A DNA stretch of 64,000 nucleotides from a bacterium. GTDB taxonomy: Bacteria; Hinthialibacterota; Hinthialibacteria; OLB16. Made by a program: the position numbers and the translations under genes. The stretch lies in assembly GCA_022072055.1 (NCBI GenBank), contig JAJVIK010000013.1:272878-336877 (forward strand). Direction: 5' to 3'. The notes beneath the pieces were generated by a model that had not been told where the DNA came from, searched no databases, and saw only the letters and a list, made by a program, of their open reading frames with translations. This document shows positions 48,974-57,353 of the stretch, one piece after another (positions within the stretch are counted from its first letter, which is position 1; every line of letters begins with the position of its first letter).

Positions 48974-49174
48974 ATGGGATGGTTCAGTTTCAAGACTGAC
49001 GGTGGGGTGGCGAAAGAAGACCGTTGGTTGGAGGGCAAAGAGAGTCAGGCTCATACGCACAATGACGGTACTCACGGGACGGATGTCGAGGCGTTCCGGA
49101 ATACGTATGCCAAGGGAGAAAGGGTCCACAGCGAAAAGGCAAAGGACTACGGAAAGATCCATACCAGGAAGTGA
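48974..49174 (+). CDS. Small hydrophilic protein of unknown function
   Basis: A 66-aa protein rich in Lys, His, Glu and Asp, beginning MGWFSFKTDGGVAKEDRW. A good ribosome site (GGAGG, 8 nt) supports the ATG at 48974. The composition recalls small single-strand- or nucleic-acid-handling proteins of plasmids, but nothing specific can be said. It starts the plus-strand run of backbone genes. Confidence 0.6.
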   Translation: MGWFSFKTDGGVAKEDRWLEGKESQAHTHNDGTHGTDVEAFRNTYAKGERVHSEKAKDYGKIHTRK

Positions 49175-49226
49175 GGCGGCGCAACACGATGGTTGCTCCC
49201 TTTCTTGTCGGGAGTAAGATGAGGGG

Positions 49227-49667
49227 GTGACAATCAAGGAGGCAACATTTCAGGGAGCCAATTGGGAGGACTACTCGGAAGTTGAATTTGCGTGGCTCGA
49301 TGACACCCTGAGAGGAGGGGGCTTGCCGCGTGAAGATATGCAGACTCTTGCCGACAAGTTTGGACTACGGTTAAGGACACGCTCCGCAGAAGAAATCGGG
49401 GATATTCTGATCAACGATATCCCGAAGAAGAAGCTCCTCCCCGCAGTCACGGAAATTGTTGCACGATACCCTTACCTCTATGCGCGAGACGAGTACATCC
49501 GGCTCTTTCAATCATTGGTCGCTCTTCCACCCGTTCTCCTACTGAAACTGTTCTTGCGGATCGGAGACAAGAGACTTTCTTCCGTTGTCAAAACCACTCC
49601 CTCGGAGTTCAAGCCGAGAGACATCGCTCGGTTTATCCTGAAGCTACATAAAGACACGTCCAAGTGA
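49227..49667 (+). CDS. Unknown protein, 146 aa
   Basis: It starts at a GTG at 49227 after GGGAGTAAGATGAGGG. The sequence is acidic in the N-terminal third (FQGANWEDYSEVEFAWLDD) and helical later (IPKKKLLPAVTEIVARYPYL, ALPPVLLLKLFLRIGDKRL). No family is recognised. Composition is AT-richer than the neighbouring SWIM gene, so it may be a late addition. Confidence 0.6.
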   Translation: MTIKEATFQGANWEDYSEVEFAWLDDTLRGGGLPREDMQTLADKFGLRLRTRSAEEIGDILINDIPKKKLLPAVTEIVARYPYLYARDEYIRLFQSLVALPPVLLLKLFLRIGDKRLSSVVKTTPSEFKPRDIARFILKLHKDTSK

Positions 49668-49774
49668 AGATGCCTCTCAGGCATCTTTCCCTTCCTTTCC
49701 CGATTCCCCCCACTCGGTACGCTGGGCGCAGAGTTCTTTCAGAACCCATCACACCCATACCCGAAAGGAGGACC

Positions 49775-50710
49775 ATGTCCATGGTCCAAGCAGCGTACCA
49801 GACTCATGTCCAGCACAGCCCCCTCCCGATCCTTGTGGTCACGGAAGCCGAACGCGGGTACGACGTGTTCTCGCCCGACGATCCCCGCACCCACTTCCAC
49901 GTGGGCGGCACCCCCGCCGCGCCCACCTGCACCTGTCCCGTGTTCCTGCGTCGCTCCGACCCGTTCCACCGCTGTCCCCACATTCTCGCCGTCTTCGGCG
50001 GGAGAGGGGGCAGCGGGCAGCCGGTTCCGGAACCCGATTCCCTGGAGGCCGAGGAACGCCTCGCGATCCAGGCCGAGAGTTCCTTCCCCGGCGCGGAGAC
50101 CCGCCGCGCGATCCCCCAGTTCCCCAGTGACCTCACGATCAAGCGCAGTGTCTCCCCGGACGGCAAGATCGACTCGCTCTCGGTGGAGCTGTCCTGCCCG
50201 GTCCACGAGGCCGATTTTGGAGCCACGGTGAACCAGGCCTGCATGGCGCTCGGAATCCAGGACGCCATCGTCCAGACCTTCCTCGCGGACAGGCGCGGCA
50301 GCCGAACCCAAGGCAACGGCAACGGACGGCCACCGTCGAACGGAAACACCGGTCCACAGACCGGCGCGTACGGCCAGGGAGGGTCTCCCTCCAACGGCCA
50401 GTACCGGCAACAGTCCAACGGCCACCCCGTCCGCGCCACGCTCGTGAGCGTTGGCGGGATGCAGACCAAGTCCGGGTGGAGGCTGTACCTCCTCGTGGAC
50501 GTGAGCGGCAAACAGTACAAACTGTTCGGGAACCACCAGCAGCTGGCGGAACACCTGGCGAGCGCCGGTCACTCCATCAACCCGGTCCAGATCTACCCGG
50601 AACTGAAGTTCAACCTCCCGTGCCAGGTGCTCCTGGAACCGAGCAAGGACGGCAAGTACACCAACGTGGCCAAGGTGTTCCCGGCGTACCAAGAGGGGGT
50701 GCCGTACTGA
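49775..50710 (+). CDS. SWIM zinc-finger and OB-like DNA-binding protein
   Basis: A 311-aa protein with a strong AAGGAGG site before the ATG at 49775. Residues 50-75 contain CTCPVFLRRSDPFHRCPHI, a SWIM-type Cys-x-Cys...Cys-x-His zinc finger, a fold that binds DNA or protein in recombination factors. A Gly/Asn/Gln-rich linker (about 175-215) precedes a C-terminal beta domain (HPVRATLVSVGGMQTKSGWR, YPELKFNLPCQVLLEPSKDG) that looks like an OB fold. Its stop overlaps the start of the RecB-type nuclease (TGATG), so the two proteins probably act together in single-strand DNA processing. Confidence 0.75.
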   Translation: MSMVQAAYQTHVQHSPLPILVVTEAERGYDVFSPDDPRTHFHVGGTPAAPTCTCPVFLRRSDPFHRCPHILAVFGGRGGSGQPVPEPDSLEAEERLAIQAESSFPGAETRRAIPQFPSDLTIKRSVSPDGKIDSLSVELSCPVHEADFGATVNQACMALGIQDAIVQTFLADRRGSRTQGNGNGRPPSNGNTGPQTGAYGQGGSPSNGQYRQQSNGHPVRATLVSVGGMQTKSGWRLYLLVDVSGKQYKLFGNHQQLAEHLASAGHSINPVQIYPELKFNLPCQVLLEPSKDGKYTNVAKVFPAYQEGVPY

Positions 50711-51498
50711 TGGTGGCCAACGCAAACGACGACCAACTCCTCCCCCCAAGCGTTCCCCACCTCTCGTATTCGCAGGCCAACAAGTACTTGACCTGCCCGG
50801 AGCAGTACCGCCTGTACTACCTCGAACGCCTCCGTCCCACGCAAGAAGCGGCGAGCCTCGTCTTCGGCAACCTGATCCACCAGGCGCTCGCCGCGCTCTT
50901 CCAGGAGGGGGCGGACCCGGTGAAGTTCTTCCAGGACGCCTGGGACTGCACCGAGGAGCGCGACCTGCGTTTCGCCTTCAGGGAGAAACGGGAGACTCTG
51001 CGCGAACGGGGGACCCTGCTCCTTGAGAAGTTCGTGTCCGAGGAGATCCCCAAGCTCGGCACGGTCCACGACTCCGAGAAGGAGTTCACGCTGACGCTCA
51101 CCAACCTGGATCTCCCCTTTGTGGGGTACGTGGACCTGGTGGCGGACGTGGACGGGAAACGGACCGTGATTGACTTCAAGACCTCGGGTTCCTCCTACGA
51201 GGACCACGAGGCCCTTCTTTCGGACCAACTCACCGCCTACCAATGCGCCGAACCCTTCGCGGAACAGTCCGCCCTGGTGGTCTTTGTGAAGACCAAGGAG
51301 CCCAAAATCGAGTGGCACTGGTCCACCCGGACCGGGGCGCAACTGCGGGAATACCTGGAGAAACTGGGGTTAATTGCCCAGGAAATCCACGACCGCCGTT
51401 TCTACAAGCGTCCCGGCCAGCACTGCGCCTGGTGCGACTTCCTCGCGGTCTGCACCGGGGACCGGAAGCGGGCCGAGGAGACGCTGCGGAGGGTGTGA
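50710..51498 (+). CDS. RecB/Cas4-type PD-(D/E)XK nuclease with likely iron-sulfur cluster
   Basis: A 262-aa nuclease. It opens with HLSYSQANKYLTCPEQYRLYY (first cluster Cys), then GNLIHQALAALF (the His of the RecB family), VGYVDLVADVDG and TVIDFKTSG (Asp, then Asp-x-Lys active site), SDQLTAYQ (motif III) and RPGQHCAWCDFLAVC, which supplies three more Cys. The four-Cys arrangement is that of AddB/Cas4-like 4Fe-4S nucleases. It is translationally coupled to the SWIM protein and followed by a strong terminator. Confidence 0.92.
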   Translation: MVANANDDQLLPPSVPHLSYSQANKYLTCPEQYRLYYLERLRPTQEAASLVFGNLIHQALAALFQEGADPVKFFQDAWDCTEERDLRFAFREKRETLRERGTLLLEKFVSEEIPKLGTVHDSEKEFTLTLTNLDLPFVGYVDLVADVDGKRTVIDFKTSGSSYEDHEALLSDQLTAYQCAEPFAEQSALVVFVKTKEPKIEWHWSTRTGAQLREYLEKLGLIAQEIHDRRFYKRPGQHCAWCDFLAVCTGDRKRAEETLRRV

Positions 51499-51513
51499 GG
51501 AGGATTCCCTTTG

Positions 51514-51541
51514 ACCCAGCCTGATGAGGGCTGGGTTTTTG
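51514..51541 (+). terminator. Rho-independent terminator after the RecB-type nuclease
   Basis: A perfect 8-bp stem (ACCCAGCC at 51514-51521, complement at 51529-51536, loop of 7) is followed by a T-run. It separates the backbone genes from the cyclase unit. Confidence 0.88.
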
Positions 51542-51723
51542 CTCATATCACCATCACTTGGCGAGTGCCCTGTTTTGTACAGAGACATCTTGACTTCCCG
51601 TCGGACACTGATCTACCTTCTCCGAATGAATGACTAAGATGGACAATCCCTCGGCTCTGTCGCCACTGAACCAGCTTGCCAGCAACTGACAATTGGGGCA
51701 CAGATGTCGTAAGGACGCTGACA

Positions 51724-52389
51724 GTGGCAATATCATTGACTGAGCGTTTTGGCTGGGTGGTATACCTTGATGTCTACGGCTTCACGGCTTTGGTCAAGGG
51801 AGGGAACCCAACACAGATCCACGAACGGCTTCTTCAGTGCGAAACCGAAATAACCAGAATCCTGCGAAGATCTGCAGTCAAGAAATTTACCTTCTCGGAC
51901 AGCACACTCCTCTTCTTTCCAGCCGTTCAGAAGAAGAAATTAGTCGTTCTGAAGCGCTGCCTTGAGTTGGTTGCAGTGGTCATGGGTGTCTTTATTCGGA
52001 AACATCTCCCGCTCCGGGGTGGGATTTCATACGGTTCCGTCACATTGGGCGAAGGCTTGCTTATCGGTGAGCCAGTGATACATGCAGTCCAATACGAGTC
52101 GATTGTCAATGGTCCCTTTGTTCTCCTGCCCGCGAAGGAGCTCGCCCAGTACAACCCCCTTACCTCCTTCAATCCAGACTTGCCGCCAAACATACTTATA
52201 ACCCTAAACGATGGCAATTGCATGTCTGGGACCCTTGTGTGCCCATTCCCCAGAGAGGACCTTGCAAACCTCGCTTCCGAGCAATTTATGCATCACTCAG
52301 TCCACGGCCCATTCACTGTGGCTAAAATGTGGAAAGATACACTCGACCTCCTTCGCCAGACTTCGCCCTCGACGCCGGAGGTACCATAG
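51724..52389 (+). CDS. Stand-alone class III nucleotide cyclase, Pycsar-like
   Basis: A 221-aa protein. The GTG at 51724 follows AAGGA at 8 nt; the frame stays open to a TTG at 51676. It is a bare cyclase catalytic domain with no sensor or membrane part. VVYLDVYGFTALV supplies the first metal Asp (Asp16), FTFSDSTLLFF the second (Asp59), and LPLRGGISYGSV (95-106) the core strand-turn. The Phe-Ser-Asp-Ser and Arg-Gly-Gly-Ile-Ser forms are those of the Pycsar (PycC) branch of anti-phage cyclases, rather than of housekeeping adenylate cyclases. The usual Asn/Arg pair after the core is not seen (GEPVIHAVQYE), and the base made cannot be told. It overlaps the NTPase gene by one base. The pair is AT-rich. 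Confidence 0.82.
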   Translation: MAISLTERFGWVVYLDVYGFTALVKGGNPTQIHERLLQCETEITRILRRSAVKKFTFSDSTLLFFPAVQKKKLVVLKRCLELVAVVMGVFIRKHLPLRGGISYGSVTLGEGLLIGEPVIHAVQYESIVNGPFVLLPAKELAQYNPLTSFNPDLPPNILITLNDGNCMSGTLVCPFPREDLANLASEQFMHHSVHGPFTVAKMWKDTLDLLRQTSPSTPEVP

Positions 52390-54677
52390 TGCGCAACCTG
52401 AGGGAATTCATCAAACACTGTATCGATACACCGCTTAAGGACCCCACTTTCATCCTCCCAGATTCTGATGGCTGGATTGACGCGATTGACAAGACTATTC
52501 CATCTCCCCACGAAGGAAGCCACGCCCCTCCGAGTGGATCAACACGGGATGAATACGTCCATCGGCGACTAGGACATATTGCAGTTAATCCTCATAACTC
52601 AGAAAACACTGAAGCCCTGGTCGCGTCTTATACTTTTCCGGACGATCTTGATTTACCCTCTGTGTACATCAATCGTTCACATGAAGGCGTCAGACTTGCG
52701 GTACAGCAACTGGTTCTTATGGCCCTAAGGGAACGAGATTTCATATATGGAACTGACCCTCTGGACCGCACGGGTCGGAAACTTGCTGCTGCTGGCCATG
52801 ATTTGGTTGTCCTTCATGGCGAAAGGGGTTCAGGCAAAACCTTTTTCCTCAATTATGTACTATCTCATTTCTCTCACTATTTCGATTCCGAAAAAGTCAT
52901 CTGGGTCCGCCTGAATTTAGTCGAAGATTTTGGCAACAACGACTACCTTCTTCACAGAATCTATGCTCAGGCTACGAAAATCATTATGCGATACTATGAT
53001 CCACAATCTGATCAGTATCAACAGAAGCCAATTCCCCTATCAGTTTCCACACATCTTTATTCCTGGATTGAAGCCAACAAGCCCAACCGCGACGAGGCTA
53101 GTGTTCTCAATCAAAAGGTCATGGGAATGTGTCAAGTATTTCATCATAAGACACGAGATGAGAGAGTTACTCCTAATCTCGTTCCGATGGTTCTTGGAAG
53201 AAGGTCCTTCGAATACGCTCAAGAATCAGGGTACTCCTTTATCATCGTACTTGACGGATTGGACCAGTTAGATGCAACTCCTTTTCACAAAAGGAAATTT
53301 GAAAATCTGCTCCAATCAACCGATAATCTTGCGAGAGATCAAGCAGCCCTTGGGATGGTATTCCTGGTGGTCACCAGGACAAACACTCTCCGTTCCTTGC
53401 CGAATGCCAATATCTCACCGTATATTAATTCAGCAATCATTGAGTGGCGCCTGAAGGAGATCCCACTTGATAGCATCTTGCATGTCCGGACGAGCTTTTT
53501 AAAATCCAATGTCGCCAGGCTATCAACCCAGCAGAATTGGGATACGAGTGATTGGCCGCAGCATATCGACGAATTTGTGAATTTCGTATCGCAAGAAATC
53601 CGAGGAACGCGCTTTCCTGCTTCGTTCGGAGCAAATAGTAGGGCGCAAATGCAAATTGTGCAACTTATGTATTTCGACTTTCTGGACATTCAGCATGAAC
53701 GCCCCTATCTTTTGATTGAGTCTGTGGCGAAGGCCGGACTGCGATATCCTCCCAAGCACTACTCCTATTGCATTCCGCCAGGAAGGAGGGAATGGGAGCG
53801 AAGAGTTGGTACGCACACGCAACTTGATAATCATCTCCTCCCATTTATTTTCTCGTATCCTGTATTGGACTATTATTCGCATACAGACCCGTCGATTCTT
53901 CTACCCCCGCACAGTGCTGGGGTCCTCCTAGGACTTCGCGTGTTGCAGATTGTTGCTGCGCAAGAACATTTATTGAAACAGTCCCCTGTCTGTGATAGGT
54001 TGCGTCTCCATGAGTTGACTGAAATGTGTAAACGTCTATTTGATTATCCAAAGTTTTTGACAACACTTTTGCTTGAAGAGTTCGTGGAATATGAATTACT
54101 AAGTCTGGCAGGAAATGAAGGGCTTCGAGTTTCGAATACAACCATCTCTCCTCTATATGCTATGCCAAAGCTGTTTCATATGCTCGATCGTTTTATGTAT
54201 AATCTGGCGTATCTGAACCTTTGTGCTATGAGAGTTCCCTTTTCAATCCGAGCTTTTTCCAAGGAACCATCTTTTGTCCGCTCTGGAACGCTCGACTCGG
54301 TTAGGTACACCTCATTGAGGCACGAATCCCAGATGGAAAGAGAAGAGAAACTGTTTCAGTGGGTTACAACGAAGATCTTAAATTCTATAGCACTTTACAG
54401 ATTGCTTAACAGAATCAATACCACCCAGAAGACGATGTTTGAGGAGAGGCGTAGAGGTCTAAATGAGCGGCTGCAAAGAATTGCTTTGAATGCAAGCACT
54501 GGTTTGGAAGGGACGATGTGTGGTATATTCGAATTTCCGAGAGTTATGCGAGATGAACTGTTGGTTCAGTTGAATGCAATAGTGGAACAGCTAGGATACT
54601 CACGGCCGGACAGGATAGAGCGACTGAAAGAGGCGCTTAATGACTATTGGCGTAGCTGGGGGGAGGGCGGGAGGTAA
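52389..54677 (+). CDS. STAND-like P-loop NTPase, candidate effector or sensor of the cyclase
   Basis: A 762-aa protein. The GTG at 52389 shares its first base with the cyclase stop (TAGTG) and has GGAGG 7 nt upstream, so translation is coupled. Walker A is VVLHGERGSGKTFFLN (140-155) and Walker B FIIVLDGLDQLDA (284-296), the form used by STAND NTPases; LGMVFLVVTRTNT (about 320) is the sensor strand. The remaining 430 residues are alpha-helical with no TIR, nuclease or membrane segment I recognise. It might sense the cyclic nucleotide and act, or switch on the cyclase. Neither role is shown by the sequence. Confidence 0.78.
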   Translation: MRNLREFIKHCIDTPLKDPTFILPDSDGWIDAIDKTIPSPHEGSHAPPSGSTRDEYVHRRLGHIAVNPHNSENTEALVASYTFPDDLDLPSVYINRSHEGVRLAVQQLVLMALRERDFIYGTDPLDRTGRKLAAAGHDLVVLHGERGSGKTFFLNYVLSHFSHYFDSEKVIWVRLNLVEDFGNNDYLLHRIYAQATKIIMRYYDPQSDQYQQKPIPLSVSTHLYSWIEANKPNRDEASVLNQKVMGMCQVFHHKTRDERVTPNLVPMVLGRRSFEYAQESGYSFIIVLDGLDQLDATPFHKRKFENLLQSTDNLARDQAALGMVFLVVTRTNTLRSLPNANISPYINSAIIEWRLKEIPLDSILHVRTSFLKSNVARLSTQQNWDTSDWPQHIDEFVNFVSQEIRGTRFPASFGANSRAQMQIVQLMYFDFLDIQHERPYLLIESVAKAGLRYPPKHYSYCIPPGRREWERRVGTHTQLDNHLLPFIFSYPVLDYYSHTDPSILLPPHSAGVLLGLRVLQIVAAQEHLLKQSPVCDRLRLHELTEMCKRLFDYPKFLTTLLLEEFVEYELLSLAGNEGLRVSNTTISPLYAMPKLFHMLDRFMYNLAYLNLCAMRVPFSIRAFSKEPSFVRSGTLDSVRYTSLRHESQMEREEKLFQWVTTKILNSIALYRLLNRINTTQKTMFEERRRGLNERLQRIALNASTGLEGTMCGIFEFPRVMRDELLVQLNAIVEQLGYSRPDRIERLKEALNDYWRSWGEGGR

Positions 54678-54712
54678 CATGCGCCAACCGTGAAGGTGTG
54701 CAGAAAGGGAAG

Positions 54713-54737
54713 AGGGCACCGTAACAAGTGGTGCCCT
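54713..54737 (+). terminator. Probable stem-loop terminator of the cyclase-NTPase unit
   Basis: An 8-bp stem (AGGGCACC at 54713-54720, complement at 54730-54737) with a 9-nt loop lies 36 bp after the NTPase stop. There are only two further T residues, so termination may be weak. Confidence 0.45.
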
Positions 54738-54791
54738 TGGAGTATGGTGGCGATGTTCCGACTCCCAAGCAGTGTAAGCAAAACAGTGAAG

Positions 54792-55094
54792 TCATCGCAA
54801 GCGAACGTCAACGTGCGGGATAGGACTGCAAGAATCGAGGCCAATAATACTGTAACTGTAGAGTCGTTTCGTCTGAGACACGTGAGAGTGCGGTTTCGCG
54901 TGGGTTTCAGCAATTGCCCTCTCGACGACTCTGTCAAAAGCTGACACTAGAGCTTCAGCGGGGCGTGGGACGTAAATGCGACGAGTCGAATGCCGACAGT
55001 CATAAACGTCGTCGAAAACGAATGATACTGTGATCCCAAAGGGCGGAAGCTCATCGGTCAACTTGATAGAAGGATCTTGTCTGGTTCTGGCCAT
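54792..55094 (-). CDS. Small protein of unknown function
   Basis: A 100-aa protein supported mainly by a strong ribosome site (AAGGAG, 8 nt before the ATG at 55094). The sequence begins MARTRQDPSIKLTDELPPFG, continues with ITVSFVFDDVYDCRHSTRR and a helix VSAFDRVVERAIAETHAK. No family is recognised. It faces the cyclase-NTPase unit tail to tail. Confidence 0.5.
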   Translation of the reverse strand: MARTRQDPSIKLTDELPPFGITVSFVFDDVYDCRHSTRRIYVPRPAEALVSAFDRVVERAIAETHAKPHSHVSQTKRLYSYSIIGLDSCSPIPHVDVRLR

Positions 55095-55490
55095 AGGACT
55101 TACTCCTTTTGAAGTGGATTACACGCCTTCTTCACCGAAGGAGGCGTGTATACACTCCAGGAATATGTCCGGGGCGTAGGCTATAATAGCAAATGGTTAG
55201 GAATTAGCAAGATGAAGTCTTCGGCACAAGGACATCGTCCATCGTATCGGACTTGCCAGCGGTGTCGACAGGGGAAGGAACAAGTGCGCGGCCATGTAGT
55301 CTTCGGTAGGGATTCTCGAATGAGAGAAGCGAAGCGAACAGTGCCCCTGTATCAACAGTCACTTGCGCCAGGAGGTGAGGCCAGCATGATAGCGGGAGAA
55401 GACGCGCAATGGAATCAAGGATAGGCTCTACCCGCACATTTCCCCTCCTTTCCCGCTTCATGGTCTTGATGCGAGACTGAGCCAGACCGC
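55095..55490. other. 396-bp region with no supported gene
   Basis: Short frames exist on both strands (plus 55146-55424 and minus 55204-55494), but neither has a ribosome site, a family feature or convincing codon use. The region lies at the 3' end of the second serine recombinase, where an attachment site might be expected. Confidence 0.5.
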
Positions 55491-57020
55491 TCACAATCCG
55501 AGTTCTTGCATCTTGAGATCAAACATGAATCCTTCTTTTGAGTTGACCCACTCCAGCAAAGTTCTAACTGGGTTCGGTTCAAGGACCCTTGCCCGGACGG
55601 GGGGCCGATTTAGGAGTAACTGAAACGGATTTGACGGCTCAACCACAACGTTTTTTCCGAACACCCTCCGGTTCGAACTGACGATTTCCACCAGTTGACG
55701 TTTTTCATCGGAATTTCCTGATTCGTACGTCAACAGAGCCGTTTTTGAAAGTTCGAAACATTTCTCCAACTTGGCGATGGAATTCGTGGAATCATCCTTC
55801 AAAGCGGTCAAATCCTCTTCCAGGTGATGGACCTCGAAAAGGATCGTGGCTTTCTTCTGGCAGAAGACATGATCCTCAAGCAACCCTTCCAGGTGCGAAT
55901 CGATAAGGCGGTCGAGACGCACCTTGGCTCGTCCCAGCTGTAAACGGAGCTGCTCCCCTCGCTTTTCTCGCTCCTCGTTGAATTCAGTCCGCATGTGGGC
56001 AATCAATCTGAGCATACACTCAATCTGCGCCTCCGAGGGTTGGATTTGAGCCAGGAGACCGCGGACGGTCTTCTCAACCTCTTCCTCACGAGCCGAAGCC
56101 TTGTCCACACAGCGCCGGTTGTGGCACCGGTAGTAGATATGGCCCTTGTGCAGTTCGCCGGTCAGTAGCCGTCCACAGGCTCCACACGTGAGGAGGCCAC
56201 GGAAGAGGAATGGGTGAACGAAGCTGACGTGGCGGACCCTGCCAGCCAGAATCTCTTGGACGGTTTCAAACAGGTGCCGGGAGATAAGCGGCTGATGAAC
56301 TCCCTGAAAGACTTCTCCCCTTGGCCCCATCTTGAGGACGCCGATGTAGAAGGGGTTCTTGAGAATGCATGAAATGGCGGAGCGTTTCAGTGGCTCCCCG
56401 TGCCGGTTGCTCAAACCCATGCGGCGTGCTTCTTCGACAAGGGTGTCGAGGCTGTGGCTCCCAGTGGCGTATCGCTCAAAGAGGTACCGCACGAGCCGCC
56501 CACGGGCAGGGTCAATCTCCTTGGGATTGCCTTTCCCTCGATCCAGGTATCCGAGCGGCGCAGCCAAGGGATACAAGCCCTGCTTCAGACGCCCATACAT
56601 TCCCTTGCGGGTTTCCTCGCGAAGATTGCGGATAAAGTCCGCCGCGACGACGGCTTGAATATCGGCTGACAACCGCCCACCACGTGTGTGAAGATCGAGA
56701 GAGTCTCCTGCGAAATGGACCTCCACGCCGGAATCGATCAAGTCCCCGAGATCCGCCCAATCCTTGAGGTTACGAGCCGAACGGTCAATCTTATGAATGA
56801 CAACGCCCTCAACTTTGCGCCTTCGGAGCATGGCGAGCATTTGATTGAACACGGGCCGTCCGCGCTTCGCGGCTGTCTCCCGTTCCTCGAACCACTCGGA
56901 GACAGCCAGATTGTTCCGGACGGCGTAGCCTTCAATCGCGGAGCGCTGCTCCTGGAGCGACACGCCCTTCTCGCCTTGCTTGGCGGTCGAGACGCGAATG
57001 TATCCCGCGTATGTTTTCAT
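55491..57020 (-). CDS. Second large serine recombinase
   Basis: A 509-aa recombinase with the resolvase domain AGYIRVSTAKQ (nucleophile Ser11), VIHKIDRSARNLKDWADL and AADFIRNLREETRKG, a recombinase domain with LYPLAAPLGYLDRG and ILKNPFYIGVL, a zinc ribbon CGACGRLLTGELHKG then YYRCHNRRC, and a coiled coil before the C-terminus. It differs clearly from the first recombinase and so belongs to another element, or drives a separate rearrangement inside the first. The start overlaps the small upstream gene (ATGA). Confidence 0.95.
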   Translation of the reverse strand: MKTYAGYIRVSTAKQGEKGVSLQEQRSAIEGYAVRNNLAVSEWFEERETAAKRGRPVFNQMLAMLRRRKVEGVVIHKIDRSARNLKDWADLGDLIDSGVEVHFAGDSLDLHTRGGRLSADIQAVVAADFIRNLREETRKGMYGRLKQGLYPLAAPLGYLDRGKGNPKEIDPARGRLVRYLFERYATGSHSLDTLVEEARRMGLSNRHGEPLKRSAISCILKNPFYIGVLKMGPRGEVFQGVHQPLISRHLFETVQEILAGRVRHVSFVHPFLFRGLLTCGACGRLLTGELHKGHIYYRCHNRRCVDKASAREEEVEKTVRGLLAQIQPSEAQIECMLRLIAHMRTEFNEEREKRGEQLRLQLGRAKVRLDRLIDSHLEGLLEDHVFCQKKATILFEVHHLEEDLTALKDDSTNSIAKLEKCFELSKTALLTYESGNSDEKRQLVEIVSSNRRVFGKNVVVEPSNPFQLLLNRPPVRARVLEPNPVRTLLEWVNSKEGFMFDLKMQELGL

Positions 57021-57247
57021 GGGTGAGAAGAGGATGGGTTCTCCACCGAAGTGGAGAGCTTCGAAGCTACCGTTTTGCGGGACGGTTCGTCAAACGAGTT
57101 ATCCACAAGCTCCCGTTCTTGCCGCTCCACGATTTCCATAACGAGGGACAGATAGCGGCGCAGATTGAATTCTGCCTCCTGGAGTTCTTCTTCGCTCAAG
57201 CCGGGGAAAAGCTCCCTGAGAGGAGAAGAGGGAAGAGTGCCGTCCAT
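57017..57247 (-). CDS. Small acidic helical protein coupled to the recombinase
   Basis: A 76-aa protein ending with the ATGA overlap into the recombinase gene. LFPGLSEEELQEAEFNLRRY forms amphipathic helices and LVMEIVERQERELVD continues them. I start it at the ATG at 57247; the frame is open to 57355, which would overlap the divergent NTPase gene. Small proteins like this often sit before serine recombinases on mobile DNA and may be their directionality or regulatory factors; here that is inference. Confidence 0.6.
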   Translation of the reverse strand: MDGTLPSSPLRELFPGLSEEELQEAEFNLRRYLSLVMEIVERQERELVDNSFDEPSRKTVASKLSTSVENPSSSHP

Positions 57248-57353
57248 TTCATGAGCGTATCGGTTCTGTTTCAACGGCCAAGACGGGAAGACGTGCCGTT
57301 TCCCGCAACTTCCCCCTCCTTGGTCTTCCTCCACCGGTTGATACCGTGAGCGC

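Noticed and set aside
55204..55461. Minus-strand frame downstream of the second recombinase
   Set aside because: No ribosome site, weak codon use and an overlapping plus-strand frame of equal length; not supported as a gene.
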